Source: Artocarpus heterophyllus (Eukaryota; Streptophyta; Magnoliopsida; Rosales; Moraceae). Taken from it: 64,000 bases of DNA. A program made the position numbers and the translations under genes. This document shows, in pieces, positions 24,151-35,273 of this stretch (the stretch's first letter is position 1; each line of letters begins with the position of its first letter). The notes beneath the pieces were generated by a model, which was given only the letters and a program-made list of their open reading frames with translations, ran no database searches and was not told the DNA's origin. The stretch spans positions 33,749,521 through 33,813,520 of the forward strand of contig CM046333.1 of assembly GCA_025403435.1 (NCBI GenBank), written 5' to 3'.

Positions 24151-25640
24151 TAATCCACCATTATGTACTTCTCAAACAAGTAATTCATGCAAAGATGAAT
24201 GTAGGACACATAATTTATTTTCTCAGAACAGAAACCTATCATGCAAATAGAATTTCCCATATGCCTTCTTAGTGCAATTTTTAAACAAATCACCGAAATC
24301 AGAATCCCTTGCATACAACTCCTTAATGTACTCAAATCCAAGCAATTTAGCATCAAGAGTTGAAATTCAAGTGTACCTGCGTGAAAGTGCATCGGCAACT
24401 ACGTTGTCCTTACCTTGTTTGTATTTGATCACATACGGGAATGTTTCAATGAACACCACCTATTTGGCATGGCGTCTACTTAACTTGTGCTACCTCTTTA
24501 AGTACTTTAAGGATTCATGACCCGTATGAATCACAAACTCTTTCAACCAAAGGTAGTGCTCCAAGTCTCTAAAGTTTGAACCAATACGTACAATTTTTTG
24601 TTGTAAGTAGGATAGTTTAGGGCTGCCCCATTCAACTTTTGGCTAAAGTACACCACCGATCTTCCCTCTTGCATTAATACACCTCCAATACCTATACATG
24701 AAGCATCACACTCAATTTCAAACGTTTTAGCAAAGTTAGGTAAAACAAGAAAAGGTACATTAGTCAATTTTTCCTCGATGAGTTGAATGCCTTCTCTTGC
24801 TCTTCTCCCCACTTAAACGGAACGTTCTTCTTGATGACTTCAGTTAGGGGTGCGACAATGGTGCTAAAGTCCCAAACAAAGCATCGATAAAAACTACCCA
24901 AGCCATGGAAACTTCATACTTGGTTCATTGAAATGGGTGTTGGCCACTTTTAAATTGCCTTCACCTTTTCCTCATCTACTTTAGTCCCTCTAACACTTAC
25001 AACAAAACCTAGAAACACAAGCTTATCTGTGCAAAAGGTACACTTCTTAAGATTAGCAAAAAAACCTTTCTTTCCATAAAACTTTTAAAACTAGTTTTAG
25101 ATGTTCAACATGATTGTTCAATTTTTTGCTATAAAGCATAATATCATCAAAGTAAACAACTACAAAATTACAAATGAAAGCATGCAAAACATGGTTCATA
25201 AGTCTCATGAAAGTGCAAGGAGCTTTAGTTAATCCAAAAGGCATAACTAACCATTCATACAAACCATGTTTTGTTTTAAAGGCAGTTTTCCACTCATTAC
25301 CTTCTTTCATTCTAATTTGATGATATCTGCTCTTAAGATCAGTCTTAGAAAACACAAAAGATCCATACAATTCGTCTAGCATATCATCTAATCAAAAAAT
25401 AGGATGTCGATACTTTATTGTAATACTGTTGATGGCTTGGCAATTAACGCACATTCTCCAAGTCCCATCCTTCTTAGGCACTAGCAACACTGAAACTGCA
25501 CAAGGACTCATGCTCTCTCGAACATACCCTTTCTCCATCAACTTGTTAACTTGCATTGAAATTCCTTCGTCTCCTCGGGATTACTTCTATAGGCGGGTCG
25601 ATTAGGAATTGTTGCACCAGGTATGAAATCAATTTGAGGT
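24151..25640 (-). pseudogene. Element F reverse transcriptase and RNase H
   Basis: RT on the minus strand: KDGTWRMCVNC-like block near 25450-25480, [30 protein letters not shown] and the catalytic YFDD box (25143-25154), all in 25382-25053 or just upstream. RNase [21 protein letters not shown] at 24720-24660, then [18 protein letters not shown]. The distal RNase H part, down to 24400, carries stops and frame changes. The TDHESLK-like block is readable only in other frames. Confidence 0.9.
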
Positions 25641-26350
25641 TTAATTCCTCAAATCGGAGGTAAAACGAAAGGCACCTCTTTGGGAAGAACATCTTTAAAT
25701 TCTTGCAAAAGAGAAACAACTTTACTTATCAAAGAACCAACAAGATCGTTAGTATTCAAAAAGGCCTCCTTGTACATGAGTACAATAAGGGGGCTATTGC
25801 AAATGTAAAGCACTCTTGATCTCACTTTTCTTTGCAATAAAGTTGTATTTTCCCTCTCTTTCACACATAAAGGCCGCAACTCTCTCCCTCTCACTCTCTC
25901 TTTCTTTCTCGTTTTTGTATTTCTCTTTTTTTCTCCTCTCTTTTTCTTTTCTCTCAGCCTCAGCCTCTCTCTCTTTTTCTTTTCTCTTTTCACTCATTCT
26001 TTGTATCTTTAGTTGGTCTTCGAGAACATGTTTTGGTGTCAATGGTGATATAGGCTGCTTTTTAATGATAAAGGAGTACCTATTGTTGAAACCGTCATGT
26101 GTGACTCGCTGATTGTACTACCATGGTCTTCCCAATAGGATGTGACATACGTGCATTGGCACCACATCGCAAAGCACCTCATCCTTATACTTGCCAATAG
26201 TAAACACCACCAACACCTGTTTTATTACCTTGATTTCTTCGCAATTGTTTAGCCATTGAAGCCGATACGCATGTGGATGTTTCAAGGTCAATAATGCTAA
26301 TTTCTTTACTAGTTTGGTGCTAGCCACGTTGGTGCAACTTCCTCCATCAA
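25641..26350 (-). pseudogene. Element F protease and charged linker
   Basis: The protease active-site region reads VIIDGGSCTN near 26350, followed by the KHPHAYRLQWLNN block and ILLGRPW (26140-26118). Between protease and RT lies a long lysine/glutamate/arginine-rich stretch (26042-25800; ERKEKERRKKE-type repeats). The same linker is found in D and G. The charged region is probably a flexible or coiled linker; no function is known to me. Confidence 0.82.
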
Positions 26351-27487
26351 TTATAACACTGCAAACTTTGTTATTCGCGAAACCTCAAGCATGAAACAAG
26401 TTCTCCTTATTTTCTTCTTTCTTAACCTATGCGCTGAGAACTCGTCTTGCCACTAATGTCTCTCCTTCCATCGCATATTGCCCTCATAGGCGTCTTCAAG
26501 AGGTGGCATGTCATTTACTTCATCTCCTTATTCATCTTCTTACTCAATCTCTCTTTGAGCATTTATCACCATCACCCTTTTATTCGGACATTGACTAGCT
26601 ATATGACTCTTGTGCTGACATTTGAAACACTTAATATCATGGTTTCTAGAAATAGAGGGCTCGGTGTTGCAACTTGTTTGGCATCCTTAGAGAGCTTGCT
26701 CTTAGGCTTGGTTGATAGAAATTCATCCCGTTTAGGGGCTGGTTTCCATGAGTTTGTAGCAGCCATGCTTGTTCACCTCCTAGCCATGTTTCTTTGCTTT
26801 AATTGTTGGTCAACTTTATTGGCTTGGTGCACCATATCCATCAATTCCACATAATGTTGTATCTCCACCACATCCGTTATCTCATAGTTTAATTCCTGTA
26901 AGATTCTAGCCATGGTGGCTTCTCCGTCCTCTTCCATTTTTGTTCGGATCATAGCAACCTCCATCTCTTTGTAGTATTCACCTACATTCTTGGATCCTTG
27001 GGTTAAACATTGAAATTTGTTGAACAACTCCTGATGGTAATAGCTTGGAATGAAACATCTTCTCATGATTTCCTTCATCTTATCCCACATCTCAATAAAA
27101 CGTTCTTGATTTCTCCGTCAATCCTTCAACAATTGGTCCCACTAAACAATAGCATAATCAATGAATTTAATTGCAGCAAGTTTGACCTTTTTGAGCTTAG
27201 AGAAATTATGATAATTGAAAACAATCTCCATTCTCTTTTCCCACTCTAGATAAGCCTCGGGATCATTTCGACCTGGGAAGGATAGAATCTTCACCTTAAT
27301 GCTTCCTAATCATCATCCTGCCTAGGTCTACCCATCCTAATTTCTCTATTCCCATAACTACACCCAAACCTGCCCCGGTTCATTGGTGGTTCACCCAACT
27401 CCTCTTCATCTTCAACATCTCCCCATTGAACCCCTGGTTGCACATGCCTGGGTGGTTGCCTAACGAGAACGTCTTGAGGCTGCCCCC
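26351..27487 (-). pseudogene. Element F gag, C-terminal part
   Basis: On the minus strand from 27487: the basic/acidic N-region (VQWGDVEDEEEL, MNRGRFGCSYGN), then a retrotrans-gag core (MKEIMRRCFIPSYYH-, LTQGSKNVGEYYKEMEVAM) at 27090-26773, then a zinc knuckle CX2CX4HX4C with all ligands at 26588-26629 (CFKCQHKSHIASQC). The N-terminal part lies at 34192-34356, beyond element G. Confidence 0.88.
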
Positions 27488-27796
27488 TGATAAGAACCTC
27501 GCCAATATACTGATGAAACCCGTTATCAATAATAAAAAAAGGCACCAAAACCGTTTCTACTCAGATTTGGATGGAAGTCACCACAACCTATTGCTTATAT
27601 CGAAGCAAGAACCTTGGTATACTGTAGACACCACAATCAAGGATGGAAAGCTTGATTGATAAGTCGGGGTTGAAAGCCCGGATTGAACCTAAGAGTTCGT
27701 GTAGTTTGTCAAAGAACCAAAGAAAGAATTTTCTCTTTCAGAAATAAACATTCAACAACCACCTTCCTTGCATTTGAGCTCCCTAAGTCTCCATCA
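27488..27796 (-). repeat. 3' LTR of element G
   Basis: 309 bp, TGATAAGAACC to CTCCATCA on the plus strand, with its partner at 33884-34191. Confidence 0.93.
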
Positions 27797-28990
27797 TTCC
27801 TCTCCTCTTAACAAGGATTTGTCCTTAAATTAGACTCTACATCAAAAGGACTCAAATCAGAAACATTGAAGGTAGCACTTACATTATACTCACCTGGCAA
27901 ATCTAACTTGTAAGCGTTGTCATTAATTTGTTCAAGGACTTGAAATGGACCATCTCCCTGCATTAACAACTTTCACTTTCTTTGTTCCAGAAAACGCTCC
28001 TTTCTGAAGTGCAACCACACCCAGTCTCTGGATTTGAAAATCAGCTTGTGTCGCTCGTTGTTGGCTTGCTTTGCATATTGTTCCATTCTTCACTTAATGT
28101 TGAGTCTTGCTTTCTCATGAATCTGTTTAACAAAGTCAGCCTTCCTTTTGCCATCTAAATTAACATGCTCACAAAAAGGTAGTGGTGATAAATCCAATGG
28201 AGACAAAGGATTAAAGCCATAAACAATTTCAAAAGGTGAATACTTAGTAGCAGAATGGATAGAGCGATTATGTGCAAACTCAACATATGGTAGATAGTCT
28301 TCCCATGTTTTAATGTTCTTACTGATGATTGCTCTTAATAAGGTTGACAAAGTCCTATTTACTACTTCAGTTTGACCATCAGTTTGTGGGTGGCAAGTAG
28401 TGGAAAACAACAGCTTAGTACCTAACTTACTCTACAAAGTCTTCCAAAAGTAGCTTAAGAACTTAGCATCTCTATCTGAAACAATTGTCTTAGGCATGCC
28501 ATGTATTCTCACAATCTCCCTAAAGAACAATTCAGCAACATGCGATGCATCATCAGTTTTATGACAGGGAATAAAATGTGACATCTTAAAAAATCGATCT
28601 ACAATCACAAACACACTATCCTTCCCACGTTTGGTCCTAGGTAAACCTAACACAAAGTCCATTGAAATATCAGTCCAAGGCTCACTAGGAATTGGCAAAG
28701 GTGTGTATAAACCATGGGGTTATGCTCTCGATTTAGCTTGCCTACACGTAACACATCTACCATATATCCTTTCAACATCCCTTTTCATGTGTGGCCAAAA
28801 GAAGTGTTCCTGCAAAATAGCTAAAGTTTTGGCAATTCCAAAATGCCCCATCAATCCGCCACCATGGGATTCCTCACTAACAAATCTCTCAAAGAACAAT
28901 TAGGCACACAAAGCTTATTCTCCCGAAACAAAAATCCATCATGTCGATAAAATTTACCCATTGCATTTTTCTCGCAAGCTCGATACTCCT
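27797..28990 (-). pseudogene. Element G integrase
   Basis: On the minus strand: the zinc-binding part near 28860-28740 (NPMVAD- and [13 protein letters not shown]), the core at 28698-28432 ([45 protein letters not shown]) and 28410-28090 ([31 protein letters not shown]). The catalytic Asp-Asp-Glu residues are all in place. A TAG at about 28431 and a break at the start of the core are the main lesions. The C-terminal module ends at the LTR. Confidence 0.92.
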
Positions 28991-29840
28991 CACTAATATC
29001 TTGGTCTAAAGGGTATAAATCCTTAATATGCTCAAAACCAAGTAGTTTAGTATCAAGGATAGAAAGTAATGCATACCTGCGAGAAAGTGCATCCGCAATT
29101 AGATTCTCCTTACCTTGCTTATATTGGATGACGTAAGAAAATGTCTCGATGAATTCCACCCAGTGGGCATGCCTCTTGTTCAACTTTTGTTGTCCCTTCA
29201 GATGTTTCAATGACTCGTGATCAGTGTGAATCACGAATTCCTTGGGCCATAGGTAGTGTTGCCAAGTCTTTAAAGCTCGAACCAATGCGTACAACTCCTT
29301 GTCATAAGTCTGGTAATTTAGTGTTGACCCACTCAATTTTTCACTGAAATACACGATTGGTCGTCCTTCTTGCATCAGCACGGCACCTATACCTACACCA
29401 GAAGCATCGCATTCAATTTCAAACGTTTTAGAAAAATCAGGTAAAGCAAGTAAAGGAGCATGAGTAAGCTTATGCTTAATAAGCTGAAACACCTTCTCTT
29501 GTTCTTCTCCCCACTTGAACCCAACGTTCTTCTTGATTACTTCTGTGAGTGGTGCAGCCAAAGTACTGAAATCCCTTACAAACTGCCTGTAAAAGCTGGC
29601 AAGTCCATGAAAACTCCTTACATCTGCAATGCTTGTGGGACTCGGTCATTCTTGGATAGCCCTAACCTTTTCTTCATTGACCTATATACCTTGAGCACTA
29701 ACAACAAAACCAAGAAATACAAGCTTATCCGTACAAAAGGTACACTTCTTAAGATTAGCATACAACTTTTCCCTCCGTAAAACATCTAAAACAAGTTTCA
29801 AATGTTCAATATGATCGTCCAAGTTGCTGCTATAGATCAG
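28991..29840 (-). pseudogene. Element G RNase H and RT C-terminal part
   Basis: A 236-codon open frame (29561-28851) reads through RNase H with [59 protein letters not shown] and ADALSRRY; the catalytic acids are present. It extends into the linker to integrase. Upstream, 29840-29565 gives the RT tail from IYS onward (KCTF-T-KLVFLG and EKVRAI blocks, with breaks). This is the longest undamaged element frame in the window. Confidence 0.93.
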
Positions 29841-31997
29841 TGATGAGATTGTAAAAGTGTATATTTTCTAACGCTTAAATCATTTATTTATGCGTTTATT
29901 TCTCATTAAATCCTTTAATTAATAGCATTTTTGTGTTAACAAGTATTTTGGTGTCCTAGTGTTAAAATGTGTTTAAAAATGTATGTTTAGTGCGATTTTA
30001 TGTTTAATAATATTTATAGTAATTTTTAGAGTCGTTTCGGTATGTTAAATGTGTGTTTAGTTTGTAAATAATAAAAACCGTAAAAATATTATTGTGTGAT
30101 TTTATTTTGAGGCTTAAAGTATTTGTAAATGAGTTTCAAGTTTGTGAATATATTCTATTATACTTTTAGTAATTTTTAAAAATATTTTCAAGTCTAAAAA
30201 ATTATATCTGTGTCAAACCGAAAGAGACAAAAAATTTTAAAAGTTTGTAATTAATTTTGTGTGTTTTAATGTAAAATAAATATTTTTAATTTTTTTGTAA
30301 ATATTATGTTTGTAAAATAATTAATTTTAGTATGTTTGTGAATTTTAGATTTAAACTTTGGACGAAAAACGAAGCAAAACGGTAGAAAAACGGACAAAAT
30401 CGGGCATCAAATGCATCAAAAATAATTAAAAATTTGAATTTGAATTTAATGGGACATGTGGTGAGTTTCTGGCCATTGGAAGAGCAGCCGAATTGATCGC
30501 AGCCGTTCGAAGAAGAGGATGCATGTTAGCAGGTCATCCATTACGTCAGTGTGTCTCAACAGTGTTGTCCACGTGTCGATCCATGATTGGAGCGTGCTCA
30601 ACACGTGCCGACAAGCTTCCAGAGTAAGTCAGGGAATCTTAGATAGCATCGGATCGTGTGCGGGTGCTTTCACGAGTGTGCTTCCTGATAGCCATACGAT
30701 TTGATTACCAGACTGATCCGAGGGTCCTTTTTTCGAACCAATGGTCCCACCCGGGCCTATTCTCTCACATGTCTCCAGACCGTCGGATCATGTCTTCAAA
30801 GGCCTAGACCATTTTTGTGCTTCCAGCTGCCGAGAAATAAAGAATCTCAGCGAGATTCTAAGCCACTGAAGAAGGCCCTTCGCATGGAAAAAAAGGGAGA
30901 AAAAGGATCAATATGATCCGAATTTGTCAACGTCTCAACAATAAAAAAATAATTAAAAATTGTAAATAGTATTTTTTTAAGCCCCTATAAATACGGAGGC
31001 ATTTGCCTCAGTTCTGCATCCCTCAACGGGCCAAATGGCCTTTCTTCTTCTCCCACTTCTTTCCATTCTCTTCTTTTCTTATTTTTTATCCCTTAAACCA
31101 ACTAATAAAATAATGTCTAAATTAGTGTAAAAAGTCTGGTGAAGCAGAGAGATGATCTTGTATGCATAGTATTCTGGTATGAATTTTAACTCAATAACTA
31201 CTTTGTAATGCTTATATTTTTGTGGAATAAATTATATCTTTATGCTTTCAATAATTATTATTAATATTGTTATGTTGTCAATTTTTACATAAATTCAGTC
31301 ATGCTTTTTTTATGTAATTTAATTGTGTTACATAATTAATATTAATAATAATGAAATGATGCTTAATTTTATGGAATGTCTTTTACTGTAGTATGACTTG
31401 TTATATTGTCGATTCTAGATATTTCATACGACGAAGTGCTACCGGAATTCACGCAACAATTTATTCCATAAAAATATATTAATTTTGATTTGTTATTATC
31501 TTTTCTATCTTAAAATTATGTTAATTATAATTGAGTGACAGCAATTATAGTTTTCATAATTAGTCCACCAATGATTATTTTGCTAGTTTTTTTGGGAAAA
31601 CCCTTACTATGTTATGGCTTGCTATATTGTCACTCTCAGTTGACCTATACATTTAGTAAAATGTGCTTGCAATTAATGAGAAAAGATATAATAAATCAAA
31701 TGCTTTAGATAATTATTAATTAGAGTTAAAATTTCATACCAGTTGCGAAACATACAAAAGATTCTCAAAGTTTCACCGTTTTAATTTTATGCTTTAAATT
31801 TTGAATAAAAAAATCACAAAAATATTTTTTTCTTTTAAACTTTGCTTTGAAAAACCGCTCGCATTTTTGACTGTTTATTTTTAAAAATTTGCCGAGGTAC
31901 AAATTTTCATCTCCTTGTGGATGCGATAACCTTTCTATACTACAAACGTCTGTTGTTTAAGAAGAAACATTTTGGGGCGTTATGTTACCACCAACCA
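29841..31997 (+). mobile_element. Insertion H: solo-LTR-like element
   Basis: 2,157 bp with no coding frame of note, inserted in G RT with duplication ATCAG (29836-29840 and 31998-32002). It starts TGATGAGATTG, contains a TATA box (30986-30993) and has an AT-rich U3-like left half and a U5-like right end. Near the right end it has CTTGTGGATGCGATAACC and GAAACATTTTGGGGCG, which recall the LTR end and primer-binding site of Athila/Tat-type Gypsy elements (from memory). It may thus be an LTR (to about 31969) plus some 28 bases of primer-binding region, or an LTR ending near 31996. A related fragment starts at 59453. Confidence 0.8.
30986..30993 (+). promoter_or_regulatory. TATA box of insertion H
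   Basis: TATAAATA in the context CCCCTATAAATACGGAGG, about 1.15 kb from the left end; typical of an LTR promoter. Confidence 0.75.
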
Positions 31998-32002
31998 ATC
32001 AG

Positions 32003-32560
32003 GATATCATCAAAATAAACGACGACAAATTTCTCAATAAAAGCTCGTAAAACATGGTTCATTAAATGCATAAATGTGCTAGGCACATTGGTTAAACCAA
32101 AAGGCATTACCAACCACTCATACAAACCTTGTTTTGTTTTGAAGGCCGTCTTCCACTCGTCTCCCTCTTCATGCAAATTTGATAATATCCACTTTTCAGA
32201 TCAATTTTAGAAAATACACAAGCACCTGCAATTCATCTAACATGTCATCCAAGCGAGGAATGGGATGTCGATACTTTACCGTGATGTTGTTGATGGCTCG
32301 ACAATCAACACACATCCTCCAAGTCCCATCTTTCTTAGGCACAAGTAAAACTGGTACGGCGTACGGGCTCATGCTTTCTCTCATGTACCCCTTCTCCATC
32401 AATTCACTTACCTGCGGTTTTAGTTCCTTTGTCTCCTCGGGATTACTGCTATAGGCTGGTCTGTTTGGAATTGTAGCTCTAGGTGTGAAGTCGATTTAAT
32501 GTTCAATCTCGTGGATTGGAGGTAAACCTTGCGGTGTTTCCTCGAGAAAGACATCCTCAT
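32003..32560 (-). pseudogene. Element G reverse transcriptase, N-terminal part
   Basis: On the minus strand: [51 protein letters not shown], then after a frame change [10 protein letters not shown] and the YFDD box (32006-32017), directly followed by the H insertion. The remainder continues at 29840. Confidence 0.92.
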
Positions 32561-33670
32561 ATTCCTGCAAAAAAGAAACAACAGAACTATGCAACTTGGA
32601 ATCAAGATCGTTAGTGTTTAATAACACCTCCTTGTACATGAGTAAAATCATCGACTGATTAGAAAACAAAGCTCTTCTCACATAACTCACTCTTGCATGA
32701 AAGTTTGTTTTTCTCTTTATTTTTACCTCATTGGCCGAATCTTCTTTTGTCTTGGCTCTCTCAATTTTCTCTCCTTTTCTCTCCTTTTTCTTGGCCCCTC
32801 TATCTTTTTTCCCTCTCTGGCCGAACTCTCTCTCTACACTCCAACACTCATTTTTTTCACTCCCTTTCTCTCTCTTCTTCTCATTCTCTCCTTTTTGTTC
32901 ACTTTCCTTTTGTAACCACACTTGATCTTCACGAACCTGCTTAGATGTCATTGGTACAAGAGTGAATGGCCTCTAGTTGTGCACAAGAGAATATTTATTG
33001 GTGTAGCCATCATGTTTGACTCAACGATCAAATTGCCATGGTCAACCTAGTAACAACTGCCCGGCTTGCATTGGGACTACATCGCACAAAACTTTGTCTT
33101 CATATCTACCAATGCGAAACGAAATTAATGCCTGTTTAGTTACCTTCACTTCACCACTATTATTGAACCATTGCAACTTGTAAGGTCGAGGATGTTTGGT
33201 CATTGGCAACCCTAATTTGTCAACCATAGTAGTGCTAGCAACGTTCGTACAACTCCCTCCATCTATTATCACACTACATACCTTGTTCTGCACGTGGCAC
33301 CTAGTATGAAAAATGTTCTCATGTTGCTCTTCTTCTTCCTCTTTGGCTTGTACACTAAGGGCTCGTCGAGTGACCAACAATTCACCTTGGGTAGCATACT
33401 CCTCCTCATCCACGTCCTCTAATGGTGGCATGGAGTCCTCGTCCAATTCATCGTCCGTAACAACCTCTTCGTCATCCTGTAACACCAACACCCTTTTGTT
33501 TGGACATTGGCTTAAGATGTGACCCCTGCCTTGGCATTTGAAACAATTAATATCACGGTTTCGAGAAATGGATGAATCATGTTTACCTTGGTTTGAAGGG
33601 CTAGTTGTGGCTGGTTTTGGCTCGAACTTAGGCCTAGCGACCGATTTCTCTTCTCTCTTCCCAAAACAAC
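32561..33670 (-). pseudogene. Element G gag end, protease and charged linker
   Basis: On the minus strand: a zinc knuckle with CX2CX4HX4C ligands (CFKCQGRGHILSQC, about 33545-33500). An acidic stretch (33491-33340) follows, then the protease region with VIIDGGSCTNVAST near 33270 and LQWFNNSGEVKVTKQAL. A long Lys/Glu/Arg-rich linker (32951-32700) leads to the pre-RT block NFHARVSYVRRALF and LLMYKEVLLN. Gag sequence upstream of the knuckle is almost absent: the homologous frame begins only about 40 codons before it. Confidence 0.88.
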
Positions 33671-33866
33671 CTAGAATAGAATTTCAAATTTGACCTTGTC
33701 AACAAACCAAAGATAGTTCAAGAAACATAAACAAGGATGCAAGAACCCTATGAATTTAACAAACTCAAAATATTTTATTTTATTTTATTTTTGAATGGAA
33801 TAGAACCTAAGTAATAAATCAGAATTCAAAAAAACAAATAAGAATAGACAAACCTGAGGCTAAAAC
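33671..33866 (-). other. Leader of element G
   Basis: About 200 bases between primer-binding site and the truncated gag. No start codon with a gag-like N-terminus is seen, which fits a deletion of most of gag. Confidence 0.6.
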
Positions 33867-33883
33867 CTCGCTTTGATACCAGA
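33867..33883 (-). promoter_or_regulatory. Primer-binding site of element G
   Basis: On the minus strand TCTGGTATCAAAGCGAG follows the 5' LTR and matches the initiator-Met tRNA complement with one change. Confidence 0.8.
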
Positions 33884-34191
33884 TGATAAAACCTCACCAA
33901 TATACTGATGAAACCCGTTATCAATAATAAAAAAAGGCACCAAAACCGTTTCTACTCATATTTGGATGGAAGTCACTACGACCCGTTGCTTATATCGAAG
34001 CAAGAACCTTGGTATATCGTAGACGCCACAATCAAGGATAGAAAGCTTGATTAATAAGTCGGGGTTGAATGCCTGGATTGAGCCGAAGAGTTTGTGCAAT
34101 TCGTCAAAGAACCAAAGAAAGAATTTTCTCTTTTAGAAATAAACATTCAACAACCACCTTCCTTGCATTTGAGCTCCCCAAGTCTCCATCA
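33884..34191 (-). repeat. 5' LTR of element G
   Basis: 308 bp, TGATAAAACC to CTCCATCA on the plus strand, next to the second CCCCC duplication. Confidence 0.93.
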
Positions 34192-34356
34192 CCCCCTAGT
34201 TATCTCCTCTTCCAACCTATCCATCCTCTCATGTATTTGCTTTAATTCAGCCCTCATCATTCATCTCATCTCCCCTAACAATGCCTGTAATTGTAAGTTT
34301 GGAGTGGTTGGTCGTTGTACCTCCTCGATTGAGTTTTCTTCTTGATTGTGTGACAT
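34192..34356 (-). pseudogene. Element F gag, N-terminal part
   Basis: The minus-strand ATG is at 34356-34354 (MSHNQEEN-). After LQLQALLGEMR the frame has TGA at codon 32 (34263-34261), at the same codon as in element D. It then continues MMRAELKQIHERMDRLEEE until the insertion site of G. An ATG follows the stop at once, so translation might restart there. Confidence 0.85.
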
Positions 34357-35251
34357 GTTTGGAATCTGTAAAACAAGATTAGAAGCCTCACAAGCACTCC
34401 CTCATGTGTTTCACTCAAGAATTATTCACTCACTCTCATGTTTGGCACTCAAACAGCTTTTACCCTCTAATTTTCTCACCACTCTTGCCTTTTTCCACTC
34501 GTTAGTCTTCTTTAATTCTTAATTAGACTCATAAACAATCAAGTTTCAAGCAGCAATTCAAGGTGATGAACAACCAAGACAAACTACAAGATTCACTAAG
34601 AAAATCTCAAGAAATTGATGCAAGCAATTTAAAAGTGGCAATAATGGTTCAAGAGTAAGGAATGCTAGGTCAACACCACAAGAAATTACGGGTATAATGA
34701 GCAGCAACAAATCTGATTTTTTTCTTCTCTTTTCTTTCTTTCTTTCTTTCTTTTCTTTCTTTCTTTTCTTTCTTTTCTTTTCTTTCATAATGGTTCAAGA
34801 GTGAGGAATGGTAGGTCAACACCACAAGAAATTACGGGTATAATGAGCAGCAACAAATCTGATTTTTTTCTTCTCTTTTTTTTTCTTTCTTTCTTTTCTT
34901 TCTTTTCTTTTCTTTCATGTCCTTTTTTTTTTTTGATGAAGTATAAATAAGCAGCTAAAGAAAAAAAAAATAAAGAATGAATCAAGAAGTTTTTAGAAAC
35001 CCAAACTCACCGAAATTCAATCAGCAAGCAAACAAACTCTCAATTCGACCAAAACACTAACCAAGAATTTTGGCCAGCAATAGGAAACCAATGGGAAGAA
35101 AGACAACAAGAAATCCTAGTGTGATTCAAATAGGAAGAATAACCCAAATTCACAAATTCTGAATCAATTTCTTTTTGTGTTTGGTACATTTAGGAACCCT
35201 AATTCAAGAAAGAAATAATAAAGCAAATAAAGATAATCAAACTTGCCTTGG
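34357..35251 (-). repeat. Leader of element F with duplicated pyrimidine tract
   Basis: The untranslated leader. A unit of about 146 bp starting at 34643 is repeated from 34789. Each copy has a (CTTT)n/(TTTC)n tract on the plus strand (34720-34785 and 34865-34916). Element D has one copy of the unit in its leader (43676-43746 and following), so the duplication is specific to F. Open frames across it are runs of Lys/Arg codons without meaning. Confidence 0.8.
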
Positions 35252-35273
35252 AACCTAAAGCTCTAATGCCAAC
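35252..35273 (-). promoter_or_regulatory. Primer-binding site of element F
   Basis: On the minus strand GTTGGCATTAGAGCTTTAGG directly follows the 5' LTR. It is similar to D's GTTGGCATCAGAGCTTAGG and to the initiator-Met tRNA complement. Confidence 0.78.

Larger units (their letters stand above)
27488..34191 (-). mobile_element. Gypsy element G (interrupted)
   Basis: A 6.7-kb Gypsy element on the minus strand, inserted in F gag with duplication CCCCC (27483-27487 and 34192-34196). Its LTRs are short (309 and 308 bp), unlike the 850-930 bp LTRs of F and D. Its protease, linker, RT and integrase are nevertheless clearly related to theirs. Most of its gag is missing, only the zinc knuckle end remaining, so it depended on other copies. 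Insertion H splits its RT at the YFDD box. By eye the two LTRs differ at roughly 20 of the first 270 positions. Confidence 0.93.

Noticed and set aside
32693..32951. Several plus-strand open frames rich in Ser, Leu and Phe
   Set aside because: They are the antisense of the charged linker of element G; the same happens opposite the linkers of F (25816-26112) and D (45716-46031).
34558..34985. Two open frames rich in Lys/Arg on the minus strand
   Set aside because: They are translations of the (CTTT)n tracts in the leader of element F, not genes.
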